Source of the DNA: Aptenodytes patagonicus
Taxonomy: Eukaryota; Chordata; Aves; Sphenisciformes; Spheniscidae
DNA length: 64,000 nt
Direction of reading: 5' to 3'
NCBI RefSeq assembly: GCF_965638725.1
Contig: NC_134951.1
Coordinates: 496,001-560,000 of the forward strand
Shown here: positions 9,694 through 21,900 of the stretch, piece after piece
How positions within the stretch are numbered: position 1 is the stretch's first letter
Layout of the letters: every line of letters starts with the position of its first letter
Notes under the pieces: generated by a model
The model's input: only the letters and a program-made list of their open reading frames with translations
Database searches by the model: none
Told to the model about the DNA's origin: nothing
Translations under genes and position numbers: made by a program

Positions 9694-12600
9694 CTACCGA
9701 GAGACGGGTGTCACGCCGGCACCGCCACGCCGGCACCGCCACGCCAGCGTGCCCCCCGCCTCGGTGCTGCGCGCGCCCCCCAGCCCAGCCCCACTCCGTG
9801 CTGGGGGCAGCAGGACTCGGGGCGCCCGTCCCACCTGGCCTCCAGCACCGGGGGACACCGGGGCCAGGCTGCCACGGTGCAGCCCACGGGACCCCCCCCC
9901 CCCTCAGCTGCACCCCCTGGTATGGTGGGAGCACAGTAGGGGGGGGCATGAGGGTCCCTGGCAGCCCTGTGATGCCCCAACCGGCCAGGCGGACCCCTGC
10001 CCCGAGCAGGGGCACCCGGGTGGGGGCACAGCCCCGGGGGAGCCGGGTCGCGGGGTGCCGCTGGGAGCGGGACCCACCGCAGGACACGGATGCGGTGCAG
10101 GATGCGGCTCACGGGCAGGGGGTCCCGGGGGGGGGACGCGGGCACCGCCGAGGGCGCTGCCCCTGTGCCAGGGTGCGGTTCCTTCCCTGTGCGTGGCCAC
10201 AGGGGGGCCGGGGGCTGATGCCAGCCCATAAGCAGCTTATGCCCCCCCCCCTTCCAGCCCTCGCTGGCTGCCTAATCTGCCGGGGCCGGGATCGGGGTCC
10301 AGTAGAGCAGGGCTTAGAGGGGCAACATCTGCCGGCAGGCACGGCCGCAAACCTGCTCCCAGATGGCGGAGGGCTCTGCCTGGGCACCGCGGGAGCCGAG
10401 ACCCCACAGCCGCGGCCCCGGCACGGCAGAGCGCCGGGGAGCCGTGCCACAGAGCTGAGGTGAGGTGGGGGGGGCACCGAGACACCGTCCCACCAGCTCC
10501 CTCCAAACACTTTAGAGCAGGGACCGTCCCTGCTGCAAGAGCGGGGTCCCTGTCCCGCTGCCCCCTCCCCGAGAGCGGGGGTCCCCATCCCTGCTGCCCC
10601 GGCGCCTCCCCCCGCCCCCCCCCCCCGCACAGCGGTAGCAGTGTTAATCCGCTTCCCCTCTCCCTGGCGAGGGGGGGGTGTGGGGCTCAGGCCCAGCTGC
10701 CGGCCGGGGGGGTAGGTGGCCCCCCCTCACCCCCCACCCCCCCCCGGCCCCGCTCTCCTGCTGCCACAGCCCAGGGCGTCGTGTGGGGCCGGCGAGGGGG
10801 GGCACTGCCTGCACCCCGGGGCGGGGGACACCCCCGTGCAGGACCCCTGCCCCCCAGCAGACGGGGGCCGTGGGTGTAATGGCGGGGTGGCCGTGGGGTG
10901 CTGCCACCTCCCTGGGTGCCCACTTGTGAGGGGGGAAGGCGCTGGCAGCCGCAGCCTCCCCGCCCCCCCCCCCCCACTCGCAGCCTCGGCACCGCCGTGA
11001 CTCAGCACCGGCGATGCTGGCCCTGGCACAGCCACACGCCATGGCCGGTTGAACCGCCACCAGCAGCTGAGCCGGCCCGGCCCGGCCCCCCACCCCAGCA
11101 CCCCGTCCCATCCCGTCCCACAAGGGGCCGCGTCGCCGGCACGCAGCCGGGGGCGTTGGTATTTTTAGCCACCGGAGCAGCTGGAAACCAGGCCCCTGCG
11201 GCCGCCGCCAGCCCCCGAGCCCCCAGCAGCCCCTGCACGGTGTGGTGAGCGCCGTCCCACTCCCCGGTGGCCGGCGAGGACCAAAACCACCCATCGCGCT
11301 GGCCGCAGCGCCCGTCCAAACAGCCTAATGCCGCCCGGCGCTGGCTGGGGTACGGGCAGGGGTCCCCTCCCTCTGGCAGCGCCGAGCTGAGTCATGCGCG
11401 GCGCAGAGCCAGAGCCACGCGCACTGCGGTGCAGCCGCCGCGGCGCAGCCGGGAAAGCAGTGGCGCTTGCCCGCTGCCCAAGCGGGCAGGGGGCTGGCAG
11501 GTGGTGGTGGTGGGGGGCTGCTGCGGGGCAGGGGGCTGCCTGTCCACCCCGGCGAGGAGCCAGTGGCCGGCTGACGCCCCCTCCCCGTCGCCATCCTTTC
11601 CCGAAATAGCCGGGAGCAGCTGCCAGCACCCTGCGCACACGGCAGAGCTGGAGCAGGGCTGGGCTGGGTGCCGGAGCCGGCCACCACAATGAGCCACGGG
11701 GCCAGGTCTCACCCCACTTCAGCGGGGGGATGCACGGTGCCCGGACCCAGCACAGCAGCCCGTGGCTCTCCTGCCTCTCCCGACACCCTGCCCGTGGGGC
11801 ACACACCGTGGGACGGGGCAGACGCCGTGGGACGGGGCAGGTCCAACACAGCTGTAGCCATCGCGGCAGGGAAACTGCCCCAGCCCCACGCCCGCGAGCA
11901 CCCAGCCCCGGCGCACAGCCCTCCTCCGCGCCTGCCCCGGGGGTGCCCCCTCCAAAACGGCTTGATGGGGGGACAGGATGGGGGCACAGGGGTGGCCGGC
12001 GCACCCCAGACCCCTGGGAAGCGGAGGGATGTGGGAACGCACCGGGGCTCACCGCTGGCTCAGGCAAACAGCCCCAGCAGGAGCTTTCCCGGCACAGGGG
12101 AGCCACCACGCTGCCGGCACCCCAAACCCAGCACCCGCTGCCTGTGCCGGGATGGGTGAGCCCCACGCGTGAGCCCCCCAGCCCCTGCCACAGCCCCTCG
12201 CTGCCCAGGGTGCGGGACGCCCTGCATGGCCGGGTCTGCAGGGACCCTCCCCACACCGCAGCCGGGGGGGGGGGGGGGGGGCCGAGCAGGCAGCCCCCCC
12301 CCCCCCCCCCAGGGACGCTCCCTGGGCAGGCGAGGCGGTGCAGAGCCTGGGAGCGCACCCCCCTGAGCGGGGCTGGCCCAAGGACGCCCCCCGGGCGCGG
12401 TGCGGCCCCCCGACGCCGTCCCAGCGCCAGCACCGGCAGGGCGCAGCCCCGGTGGAAACCTCGGCCGCTCCCGAGCGAGGGCTGAACCCCGGCACCTTCC
12501 TCATCATCCCGCCCCGGTACGAAAACCGGCTTGGGCCGAGCAGGAGGGAGCAGCCCCACGCAGCTCCCCAGGGGCAGGCGGTGCCCCCGCGCCCCCACCC

Positions 12601-15600
12601 CTCGCCACCTGGGATTTCCACCGCGCTTCCCGGCAGGCTGCCGGCGTTGGTGCCCCGCGCCTCGGCGCAGCCACGGCTTCCCCTTCGCTGAAGCAAGCCA
12701 AGGCCCGTGCCGGTAGCCTGCAAGCCGCGGGGACGGGTTTCGCAGCGGGATGAATTCAGGTGTCACCGTGCCAGCCGCTCCCCAGCGTGCCGCCGCCAGC
12801 CACACCCCGACTCCTGTGCATGCCACCACGCGTGCAAGCGCGGCGGGGAGCACCCTGACCCCACTCCGGCACGCGGCGCTGCCGAGCACCGACACGGCAC
12901 AGCCCCGAACAGCCAGCGGTGAGACGGGGCAGCCGGAGCCGCTGGCGCTGTGAGGGGAGGCTCGCCGGGGCACGCGGTGCCACCCAGCTCATTTCTACCC
13001 TCTGCAACGCCGCACCGGGCTTCAAAGCCCTCCGCCGCAGCGCCGAGCACGCCCCGGCATAATGACAGGGAAGGGAATGCTTGCAGCAGCCCTCCGGCCG
13101 GGGCAGGAGCCGGCCCCACTGCCCGTCCCAGCCCCGACGCCAGGTGATGGACGCACCCAAGGCAGGGAGCCTCCGGCCCGGCCGGTTTGCACGCTGCCTC
13201 TGCCACCGGCTTTTGCCAAAAAAAAAAAAAAAAAAAAGAATTTAGCCCTGGGGAGAGGAGCTGTTGCGGCGCAGGGCTTGGCACGCAGCTGCCTCGGCAC
13301 TGGGTGAGCGCCGGCCTGGCTCTGCAGGCACCGGGTCCCCGGGGAGCAGCGGCTGGCTTGGCAGCGCGGTTCCTGCCGGCTGCCCTTGATGCCGGCCCTG
13401 CCTTCTCCGCGCAGGCAGGTTGCAGGCAGTGGCGGTGCAGGGTGATGCGGGGCTCTGGGGCGCAGCCCCCGCCATGCACGGCAGCCCCCCCCCCCCGCCC
13501 CGTGCCGCCTGCGCAGGGTGCCCGGGGCTGCGCCCGGCCAGCCGTGCTGACGGGGCAGGGGGGGGGATGCTTACCGCTGCATTTTAATTGTCCGGCCGCC
13601 GAGCTGCTAATCAAGGCCCAACGGTGAACAAAACACTCAGGCGTGTGTCTCTGCCCCGTCCCGCTGGCGCTGCCAGGGCGCGGAGAGGTCGTCCAGCCCG
13701 GCTCCTCGCGCTGACGCTGCCGGGGAGGCGGCAGCAGGCACCGGCATCCCACGCCGCAGCCCTCGCAGGGCCGGGGCCGGCACGCTCTGGCCAAACAAAG
13801 CGGGAGGAGAATGAGGCCGGCGGCCGCGTCGGACACGTTTGCTCAGCACCGAGGCGGCGGTGCCAGCGCCAGCTGCCAAGGCCAGGCACCGACTGTGTGC
13901 CGCCGCGGCTGCCCGGGAGCCGGATGGGCAGTGCTGCCTGCCGAGGTCGCGGGTCTGTGCCGGCCCTCTGCTGCCTGCGCCGGCCCGGCAGCACCGCTCT
14001 GCCGGGGCGAGCTGGGCTGCTGCGACTCGCAGCTTCTATTTTGGGAGCTGTCCCGGTGGCTTCTCAAGTGACAAATACGCGAGGGGGGTGGCAGACAACC
14101 CAGCGGGGGCTGAGCGCCGTGCGGAGCCCGCTGCGGTGCCGCCCGGCTGATCTGGCAGCTGGCAGGCAGCTGCAGGCAGCGGGCAGGGTCACCCAGGTGC
14201 TGGCAGGGGTGGCTGCTCACCCCCGTACCCCCCGTCCACCGCAGACGTCCCTCCCAGCGCCGCTTCCCCAACCCCGAGGGGAGCATCCCCGCGCTGTGCC
14301 GTGCCATGCCATGCCCACGCCGGAGCCCACGCATGGCAGACGGGTTTTCCCGGGCGCAGGCAGCACCCAGCTCCTTGCCGGGTCCATCCCCCAGCACCTT
14401 TCCCGGCTCTTTAGCGGGCAGCAGCGCCCGTCCCAACCCACCGCGAGGGAAACCGGCCGCTCACGCACTGGGAGCTCGCGGCTCCCGACGGCGCTGCTCG
14501 GTGTGGCTGCGGTGCCCGGCTGACAGGGACGCGGGGGAGCACGGGCAGGGTGGCCCGGCCTCGTGGGTCCCCCGCTTGCTCTGCTCTCGCTAACCTAAAT
14601 AACTTGAAATAGCAGCGGCAGGAGCATGTGCAGAGCGCGGTGCTGCCGGCAGCGCCTCCCACCGCGCCTGCTCTCCCCTCACCCGCTCCAGCATCCTTAT
14701 CCTGCACAGCATCCCTGAAATATTACTGCCGAGTGCCTTTTGATGATTCAGATTGGCTGGCTGTTAGAGCCGGCGCAGGGAGAGCCGCTCATCGGCACCC
14801 CACGGCCGGGGCGGGGGACATCCACGCCGGCAGGTCCGTCCCGTGGCAGAGCATCCCCCAGCCTGGGCAGCCCCTCGCCGGCACCGGCCAAGACCCTCGA
14901 GGAGAGGCCCCACATGCTCCGGCCACACCAGCGCGCCCGCGCTGCTTGCCGGGAAGAGCCGTCCCCTGCCGCATCCCGGCGCGCGCGACGGGAGGGAGCC
15001 ACTGTGGCGGCACACGACGTCCCCAGGGAGCCCCGGCAGCGCCGGGGGGCTGTGGGGGGGTCCCAGGGCGGCGTTGGGGGGCCGGGGTCCGTGCACCCCG
15101 CACCGCGGCTTTGGGGACCTGCTCATCCCTATGTGGCGAGAAGGTCATCGGCAGGAGACGGGGCTGGACATCGCCCGGGGACGGCGGCGGCAAGTACCGG
15201 GAAGGGCACCGTGTCCCCCCCATCCCGACCCACGTCGGGGCGGGCGCCGTTCGATGCCTGCGCTGCCGTCCTGCTCGGCCCCGGCCTGGCACCGTGCCGG
15301 AGCCGCCGCCGCTGCCATCCCACCAGGAGGACGAGGGACGCCTCACGATTTGGCAGGTGACCGCGCCGGCCGCCCCGCCGTCCGGCACCGCTCTGGCCAA
15401 GCCGGTGCCGCGGAGCCTCTGCCCGCCCGTCCCGGAGCATCACCCGGCACCGGCACCGGCAGCCCGCGGGAAGGGGCGGGCAGCACCGGCCCTGCCCGAC
15501 CAGCGCGAACCCCGCACCCGGCGGCGACCCGCTGAGCCCGGGGGTCTCCCCGGGCGATGCCCGGGACCCGGTGATGCCCGGTAACCGGCGGTGATTCCCG

Positions 15601-16129
15601 GTAACCGGCGTCGCGCGGTGCCGGGCAGCCCCGCCGGTGCCGGGACTACAGCTCCCGGCGTGCCGTGCCGGGCCGGGCCGGGCCGTGCCGGGGCCGCGGC
15701 CCTGCGGGAGACGCAGCCGGGGCGCCGGGGCGGCCGCCGCTGAGTCAGGCCGGACCCCGCCGCCACCGGCACCGCCGGACCCTTCCGCCCCGGCCGCTCC
15801 GTCATCCCCCGGTTCCACCCCCCCGGCCACGGCCGCTCCGTCCCCGGGGGTTCCCGGCCGGCAGGGCCGCCCCATCCCCGGGCCCCCCCACCTGTCACGG
15901 CCGCCCCGCCACCGGGGACACCGGACGGACACCCCCACCCCGCCCCCGGCCGCTCCATCCCCCGCCCGCCCCGGCCGCTCCATCACCCGAGGCCCCGGCG
16001 GCCCCCCCGCCCGGTCCCAGGGGGCGGCGCCGGCCGGTGCCGGGATGCGGGCGGCGGCGACGGCGGCGGCCCGTCCCGTCCCGTCCCGGTCCCTCCCCGC
16101 CCCTCCCCGCGGTGCCGGCCCGCACTCAC
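9694..16129 (-). other. MAPRE3: MAPRE3 intron 1 (5'UTR intron)
   Basis: The acceptor for the ATG exon is a minus-strand TAG ending at 9694, with the exon starting at 9693. A strong donor (GTGAGT) near 16.13 kb makes this a ~6.4-kb intron. It is GC-rich with short AT-richer patches at about 13565-13635 and 14585-14765 that could be conserved regulatory elements. It also has an A20 tract at 13218-13237. I see no other gene in it. Confidence 0.6.
13218..13237. repeat. A20 homopolymer
   Basis: Twenty consecutive A residues lie in MAPRE3 intron 1, in otherwise GC-rich sequence. No retrocopy is visible upstream of it. Confidence 0.95.
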
Positions 16130-16420
16130 CGCGCTCGGGCCGCGGCCGCTCCGGCCGCCGCTCCGCTCCCTCCGCACCGCGCCGGGCTCGCCGGGACCGG
16201 GCCGGGACCGCACGGGCCGCCCGCGCATGCGCCGCCGCCGCCGCCGCCGCCGCCTCCCCTCCCCGCGGGCGGGACCGGGCCCTGCTCCGCCCCGCCCCCC
16301 GCCGCCATGGCAACGGGGCGGGGGGCCACGCCCCCTCTCGTCGCCCTAGCAACGCCGGCCGCGGCCCTGCCTCCCCCACAGCGCCCCCTGGGGGCGGGCG
16401 GCGGCGGCCTCCGCACCGCC
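15200..16420 (-). promoter_or_regulatory. MAPRE3: CpG island / MAPRE3 promoter with non-coding exon 1
   Basis: A dense CpG island. On the minus strand a consensus donor GTGAGT occupies 16124-16129, preceded by CpG-rich sequence (exon 1 from 16130 to perhaps 16250-16300) suitable for a 5'UTR exon. Spliced to the acceptor at 9694, it would give the known two-exon 5' structure of MAPRE3 genes. The exact transcription start is not determinable. Confidence 0.6.
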
Positions 16421-17625
16421 GGGACCCTGGAGACCCCCCCGGGACCCCCCCCGGGAGGACCCCCCCCGGGACCCCCCCCGGGGCCTCCTGGAGACCCAGA
16501 GTCTCCTGGGACGTTTGTGCCCCCCCCTCCGCCACCGGCAGCCCGGAGACCCCCAGAGCCCCCGTGACACACCTAAGAGACCCCAGCGGCTCCCAGGACC
16601 CCCCCCCCCCGCCCCCCAGGGAACCCCCGGGACACCCGGAGATGTCGGGACCAGTGCAGCCCAGGGCCTCCCGGGACCCTTTGCACCCCCCTCTACCCCG
16701 CACCCCCCCCCACCCCATCCCTGCCCTACAGACACCCCCCCACACACACCCCCAAAACCCCACCGGCACCCCCCTCCCCACCTCGCAGCCCCCCTGCGCC
16801 CACGTGTGTGTTTGTGCAACCGGGCAGCGCGTGTGCACGCGTGTGCACGCGTGTGCGTGCCTGCCTGTGCGTGTGCCCTCGCCCCGCCGCTGCGGAGGCG
16901 CGTGACCGGCGCGGCTGCCTGTGGCGGTGCTGCCATGATGCCCTCAGCCGTCCGGCGGCAGGGCCGGCTCTGCGTCCCCGCGCGTGTCCTTGCACCCCCG
17001 TGTCCCCGCACACCCCGTCTGTCCCCGCGTCCCCGTGGCAGGCCTGTGGGATGCTCCCGGCAGCCTCCCGGGCCCCGCTCGCCCCCCGCCGCCGCAGCTG
17101 CGGGGACCCGGCCGGCCCGGTGGCCGCACGCCGGATCCGGCGCTGCCGTGGCGGCCACTGGGCCAAGCGGCTCAGCCCAGGGCATCCCGCAAGGGGCTGG
17201 GGCTGACCTGGCGTGTCTGTGCCCACACACGCGTGTAACTCGCACACGCGTGTCCAGGCACCCGCATGCCCTGGGCTGCACGCTGCTCCCCACGGGGATG
17301 GGGCTCCCCCTCCCCGGGCAGCCTCTCGCCCCGCTCCCCCCCCCCCCCCCCAGCCACGCTCAGGGGGGGGGTCTGAGCCCCCCGCCCCGGGATCCCTGCC
17401 CCGCCGGGGGCACCGTCCCGAGGGGCAGCGTGGTGGGGGGCCGATGGATGGATGTGCAGGGGGGGGGGAACGCGGGGACGGTCCCAGACCCCGGCAGGGT
17501 TGGGGTGCAGGCGGCAGGGCCGTGCACGCCGGGAGGTGGGGTGTGATGCAGAGCCCACCATGTGCCTTACCCCAGCCGGGACACCCCCCCCCCCCCAGCC
17601 AGCCCCCAAGCAGGCGTCGAGGCCG
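16421..17625. other. Short intergenic spacer MAPRE3-DPYSL5
   Basis: About 1.2 kb separates the MAPRE3 promoter from the DPYSL5 3' end. It contains a C-rich stretch and an alternating GTGTGCACGCG tract at 16803-16875 (Z-DNA-prone). No gene is seen. Confidence 0.6.
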
Positions 17626-18938
17626 GGCGCTGTGAGAACGGTCTTTAATGAGCAAACAGAAACGTACTGCAGGTTCCTAAAACGGCCAATATGCAACTAC
17701 CCGGGGGCGGGCAGGACCCCCGCGCTGGGCTGCGCCCACCCGGCCCCCCCGCACACCTACAGGGACCATCTAGGGGAAAAGTGCACAAGGAACAATTCAC
17801 ATCTGACACTACCCCCGGGGGGAGAGGCTGGGGAGGGGGGAGCGGGGAGCGGGGCCGGGGCGCCCGCCAGATAGCACCAGTGCGGGACGTGGGGGGGGGG
17901 GGGGGGGCGGGACGGGGACCCCGCTCTGCCGGGGCCACGCACAGCCGGACCCGCACCCCACCGGCACCCGCCGCGGGTGCCCGGGAGCATCGCCGGCCCC
18001 GGCAGCCCCAGGGTCCCCGGCAGCCCCGCGGCGGGGCGTGGAGGGGCAGGGGTGGGGGGTGCTGCTGGCACGGCGTGAAAGAGGCGGCTGCCGTCGTGCA
18101 CGGAGGGATGGGGACGTGCGCGCGCGCAGGCGTGCGCCTGCCGAGGGGTTCACGTGTGCGCACGTGTGTGCAATGAACGTCTCGCTGAGACCATGCGTGG
18201 CGCAACGTACGCGTGCACGCACACGGCAGTGAAGTGCCTGCACCTTGCACGGAGGCACGCGCGCGCGCGTGCACGTGTGTGCTACGAACATCTCACCCAG
18301 ACCACGCGTGGCGTGACGCACACGCGTGTGCACACGTGCGCAGCAGCTGGGGAGCCCGCCAGCCCTTTGCACGGAGGGATGCAGGCGTGTGTGCACGCGT
18401 GTGCCGGCGGGCAGCTGCTGGCACCACGCTCGTGCAGGCGTGTGCGTGCCCCGACGCCGGGCGCGGGAAGGGCTCATGCATCCCGCGTGGGGCCGAGGCC
18501 AGGGTGGGAGAGGAGGTGGGGGCCGGAGGGGGTGCAGGGATGGGGGGGGGGCCCAGCCCGGGGGCGGGAAGGGCGGAAGGGGGGTGGGGGGGGTCCCTGC
18601 TTCTCCCCTAACGCTAGTGACACAAACCACTTCGGAGTATTTCCACGTGATGCACAAACAAGTCAAAAATTCACTGATCCAAACCCAACGTGCAAACAGA
18701 AAAGGGCCGGGGCAGACCCACCCCCTGCCCCCGTCCCCTCCTGCCGGCCGGGCCGCGGACCCCAGCCCCCGACCCACCGTGCACGGCTGCCGGCTCACGT
18801 TGCCGGCATGGCCCCGCGGGCAGGACGGGGGCCGGGCAGGGCCCCCCGGTGCGAGGGGAGCCCCGCCGGAGCCGGGGTCCCGGGGGGGGCGGCGTGGGGC
18901 CGGCGCCTGGTCCTCAGTTGGGGGACAGGTCCCCGGCT
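17626..18938 (-). other. DPYSL5: DPYSL5 3' untranslated region
   Basis: This runs from the stop codon to an ATTAAA poly(A) signal at 17644-17649 on the minus strand. AT-richer, conserved-looking stretches occur at 17640-17815 and 18605-18715. Between them is a CG/CA alternating tract (about 18110-18460). Confidence 0.65.
18110..18460. repeat. Alternating purine-pyrimidine (CA/CG) tract
   Basis: Recurrent GTGTGCACGCG, CACGCGCGCGCG and CGTGTGTGC runs lie within the DPYSL5 3'UTR. The ~90-bp quasi-repeats contain 'GTGTGC...GCACGG AGGGATG' variants. Confidence 0.75.
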
Positions 18939-21900
18939 CTACCAAATGCCGCTCGACCGGCCTCCGGGGGGAGCGAGAATCCGGGCCGAAGCTCGCTTTG
19001 GAACGTGGTCATCGATCTGAGAACCTGCCGGACAGACGGACAGACGGGCGTCAGGGCTGTCAGCGCCGGGGCGAGAGCCCGATGGCCACCCCGGCACCCC
19101 CAGCAAGGCCAGCAGCCTCACGGGGTCCCGGCTCCCACCCCTCCGCCGGCATCGTGGGGACAGCGGGTGCTCCTCGGTCTCCTGCAGCCCCGCTCCCACC
19201 TCGGCTGTGCTGCACGCGGTGGGCGAGCACCGGAGCACCGGTGCCTCGTGCAGCACCGGCCGTGCTGGGACTGACGCTTGCGACCCCCCCAGGCCCCAGC
19301 GTCCCACCCTGGGGGGTCAGAGCGGCCCCGGCCCTGCCGGGAGCACCGAGCGGGGTGCCAGCAGGGAGCATCGCCTGAAGCTGCCAGCCCCGGCACGGCC
19401 AGAACTGAGCTGCGGTGAGAATGGGCAGCACGGAGTGCCGCAGCCGAGGGAGCAGGATGCAGCCAGCCCCACTCCTGCCGGAGCATGGCACACGGCTCGG
19501 TCCCGTCCGGCACCGGGCAGTGCCACGGCGGTTGTGGGGTGGGATGGCGGGTGCCAGCCGGCACCGCGGGGATGCCCCCCCATCCCTCCGGTCCTGCTCC
19601 CGTGGACAAAGGCGCCCGCCGGGGCCAAACACAACGCATGCGCCGGCTCAGTCCTGCCCGCCTCGGCCCCCCAGCCACCCCCTGCCCGGCACGGACCCCC
19701 ACCAGGCGCAGCCACGCGATGGACGGTGCACGGAGGGACGGGCGAGGGCTGGAGGGGCTGCGGGTCTGGGGATGGGGTCAGCTCCCTACTCTGCCACCGG
19801 AGCACTGGGGCGGCATGGCCCCCTGCCCAGGAGAAGGGGGGCTGCACCCTGGGGTGGTGGTGGGGACACCCTGGGTAGGCAAGTGCCCGGCCGGTGCCGG
19901 AGAGCCGCCGGATGCGGGGCTTCCGGCAAGCCCCGGGGCGGGGGGGGGCTGGGTGCGGGGCCGGGGCTGCCGTGACCCTCGCTGCGGCCCCGCTCTTACC
20001 GGACAGGCTGAAGCTGGACTCGTGGAGGTCCCTCATGCCCCCGTGTCGCGTGGCGGGCCGGGTGGGCGTATCGGCCAGGGGCGTCCCCGTCTCTTTTTTC
20101 CCGGCATGCACAACCACGGCCACGTCCCCCAGGTACGGGGTGCGATCCACACCCCGCAGCTTTAAACTCTGCCGGAAGGGAAAGAGAAAGCAGAGAGAGC
20201 GTCAGCCCGGGCGGCACCGCGCCACGGCGGGCGGGGGGCTGCGGCCGGGGCGTGGGGGGAGCACCAGGGCGCCCTGCGGCGCGAGTGGGGTTAGGGGTGC
20301 CACTGCCTTACAGCGGGGTGCGGATCAGCCGGGTGCAGCGGGGGAAGGAAGGGGCCCAGGGCATGCTGCGGCTAGGGAGGGGGCTGCGGTGTGGTGGGGG
20401 GGCTGCGGCGTGGGGAGGGGGCTGCGGCGAGGGGAGAGGTGCAGCTGGGGACAAGAGGCATTGAGCGGGATGCTGGCCGGGCTGCAGGGCTCCCGGTGCA
20501 GGAGGTGCCAGCGCAGAGCAGTGCCAGGGCAGGGGCTGGGGAAGGCGGGTGGTCCCGGCGGCGCAGCCCCTCGCCCCCGTCCCCCCGGCGATGCCAAGCT
20601 GACCCCCCCGCAGCAAGGCGCAGGTGAGTGCTCAGAGCGGCTCGTGCAGGCAGGCGATGCCCCATGCAGATGCAGCAGCAAGACCCTGCCCTGTGCCCCC
20701 CCCCCCCGGCGCTGCCCCCAGCCGCGCACGGCTCCAGCCGGGCACCCCGGCGCTGGGCATCGGCTCCCAGCTCCCTGGGACGGCACCGGGCCCCCCCCGC
20801 TGTCCCCTTCCCTCGCAGCATCAGCACCACGTCGAGCCCCCCCAGCGCATCCCCAGGGGCTGGCGAGAGGCGCGGGGGCATGGAGGGGTCCCCAGCACTG
20901 GGTCTGCCGGAGCTCCTGGGTGTCACGCCGGGACAGCCCCGAGGACCCGCAAGTGCAGAGGGAGACAGCGGGGTGGTGGCCATGCCCCTCGCCCACAGTG
21001 GGTCAGCAATGGGGTGCAGGGCCGGCGCTGCAGGATGGGGGCAATGGGGGGGGGGGGCAGAGAGGAGGAGAGGGGCTTCTGCAGCCCCGCCAAGCGTGGG
21101 CGAGACCTGCCCTGCAGACCTGGGGGGGCGCGTGCCCCGGGGTCCCCTCCTGTCCCAGTCACGTGTGTCCCTGTCCCTGCCCCAGTGCGTGTGGGGCCAC
21201 CGTGAGCTCGGGGGGGGGGGCTGCAGAGGGGGGGCTGCAGAGGGGGAGACCCAGCAAAGGTCAGAGAGCCTGGGACAGCGGGGCACGGGGGGGCCCCCGA
21301 CGCTTGGCACGTGCCTTGCACATGTGCCGGGATGACCGCCGGCTGCAGCAGCGCACAGGGTGACCGTCCCCAAACCCTCTGCGCTGCCGGCATGCGGGCA
21401 AGGGCCCAGGGAAGGGCAGGAGCTGGGGGCGGGGGGGTGTCCTCCATTGTATGCCCACCAGCAGGGATGCCACCGTCGGCGCTTGCCCCTGGCCGGACAC
21501 TGCCGCTGCCATCCTCCCCCGTCCCCGGCACGAGGCACGCTGCGCTCCCGCCACGCGATGCTCCAGGGCGGTACCGACCACGGCACGGCGTGGCACCGGG
21601 GCGGCATGGCACTAGGTGGCACAGACCCATCTTCCCGGCACTGGCAGCACCGACCCACGCCGCTGGGACCACTGCGGCCCGCCACCTCCCTCGTCCCCTC
21701 CAGCGGCTGGGAGCCAGGCACGGCGCAGCCCTGCCCCACGCCGCGGCACAGCGCCGGCACGGCCCCCACCTGCCCCTACCTTCTCCCGCTGCACCAGCTT
21801 CTTGTAGACGGAGTCCGGGAAGGAGCGGAGCGGGCAGAACTTGCCGGTGCCCTCGGCGCACATGAAGACGCCGTTCTCGTAGACCACGCGCCCACGGCTG

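Noticed and set aside
10109-12973. Long frames (for example 602 codons on the minus strand) in MAPRE3 intron 1
   Set aside because: Low-complexity Gly/Ala/Pro/Arg translation of GC-rich intron; overlapping frames on both strands.
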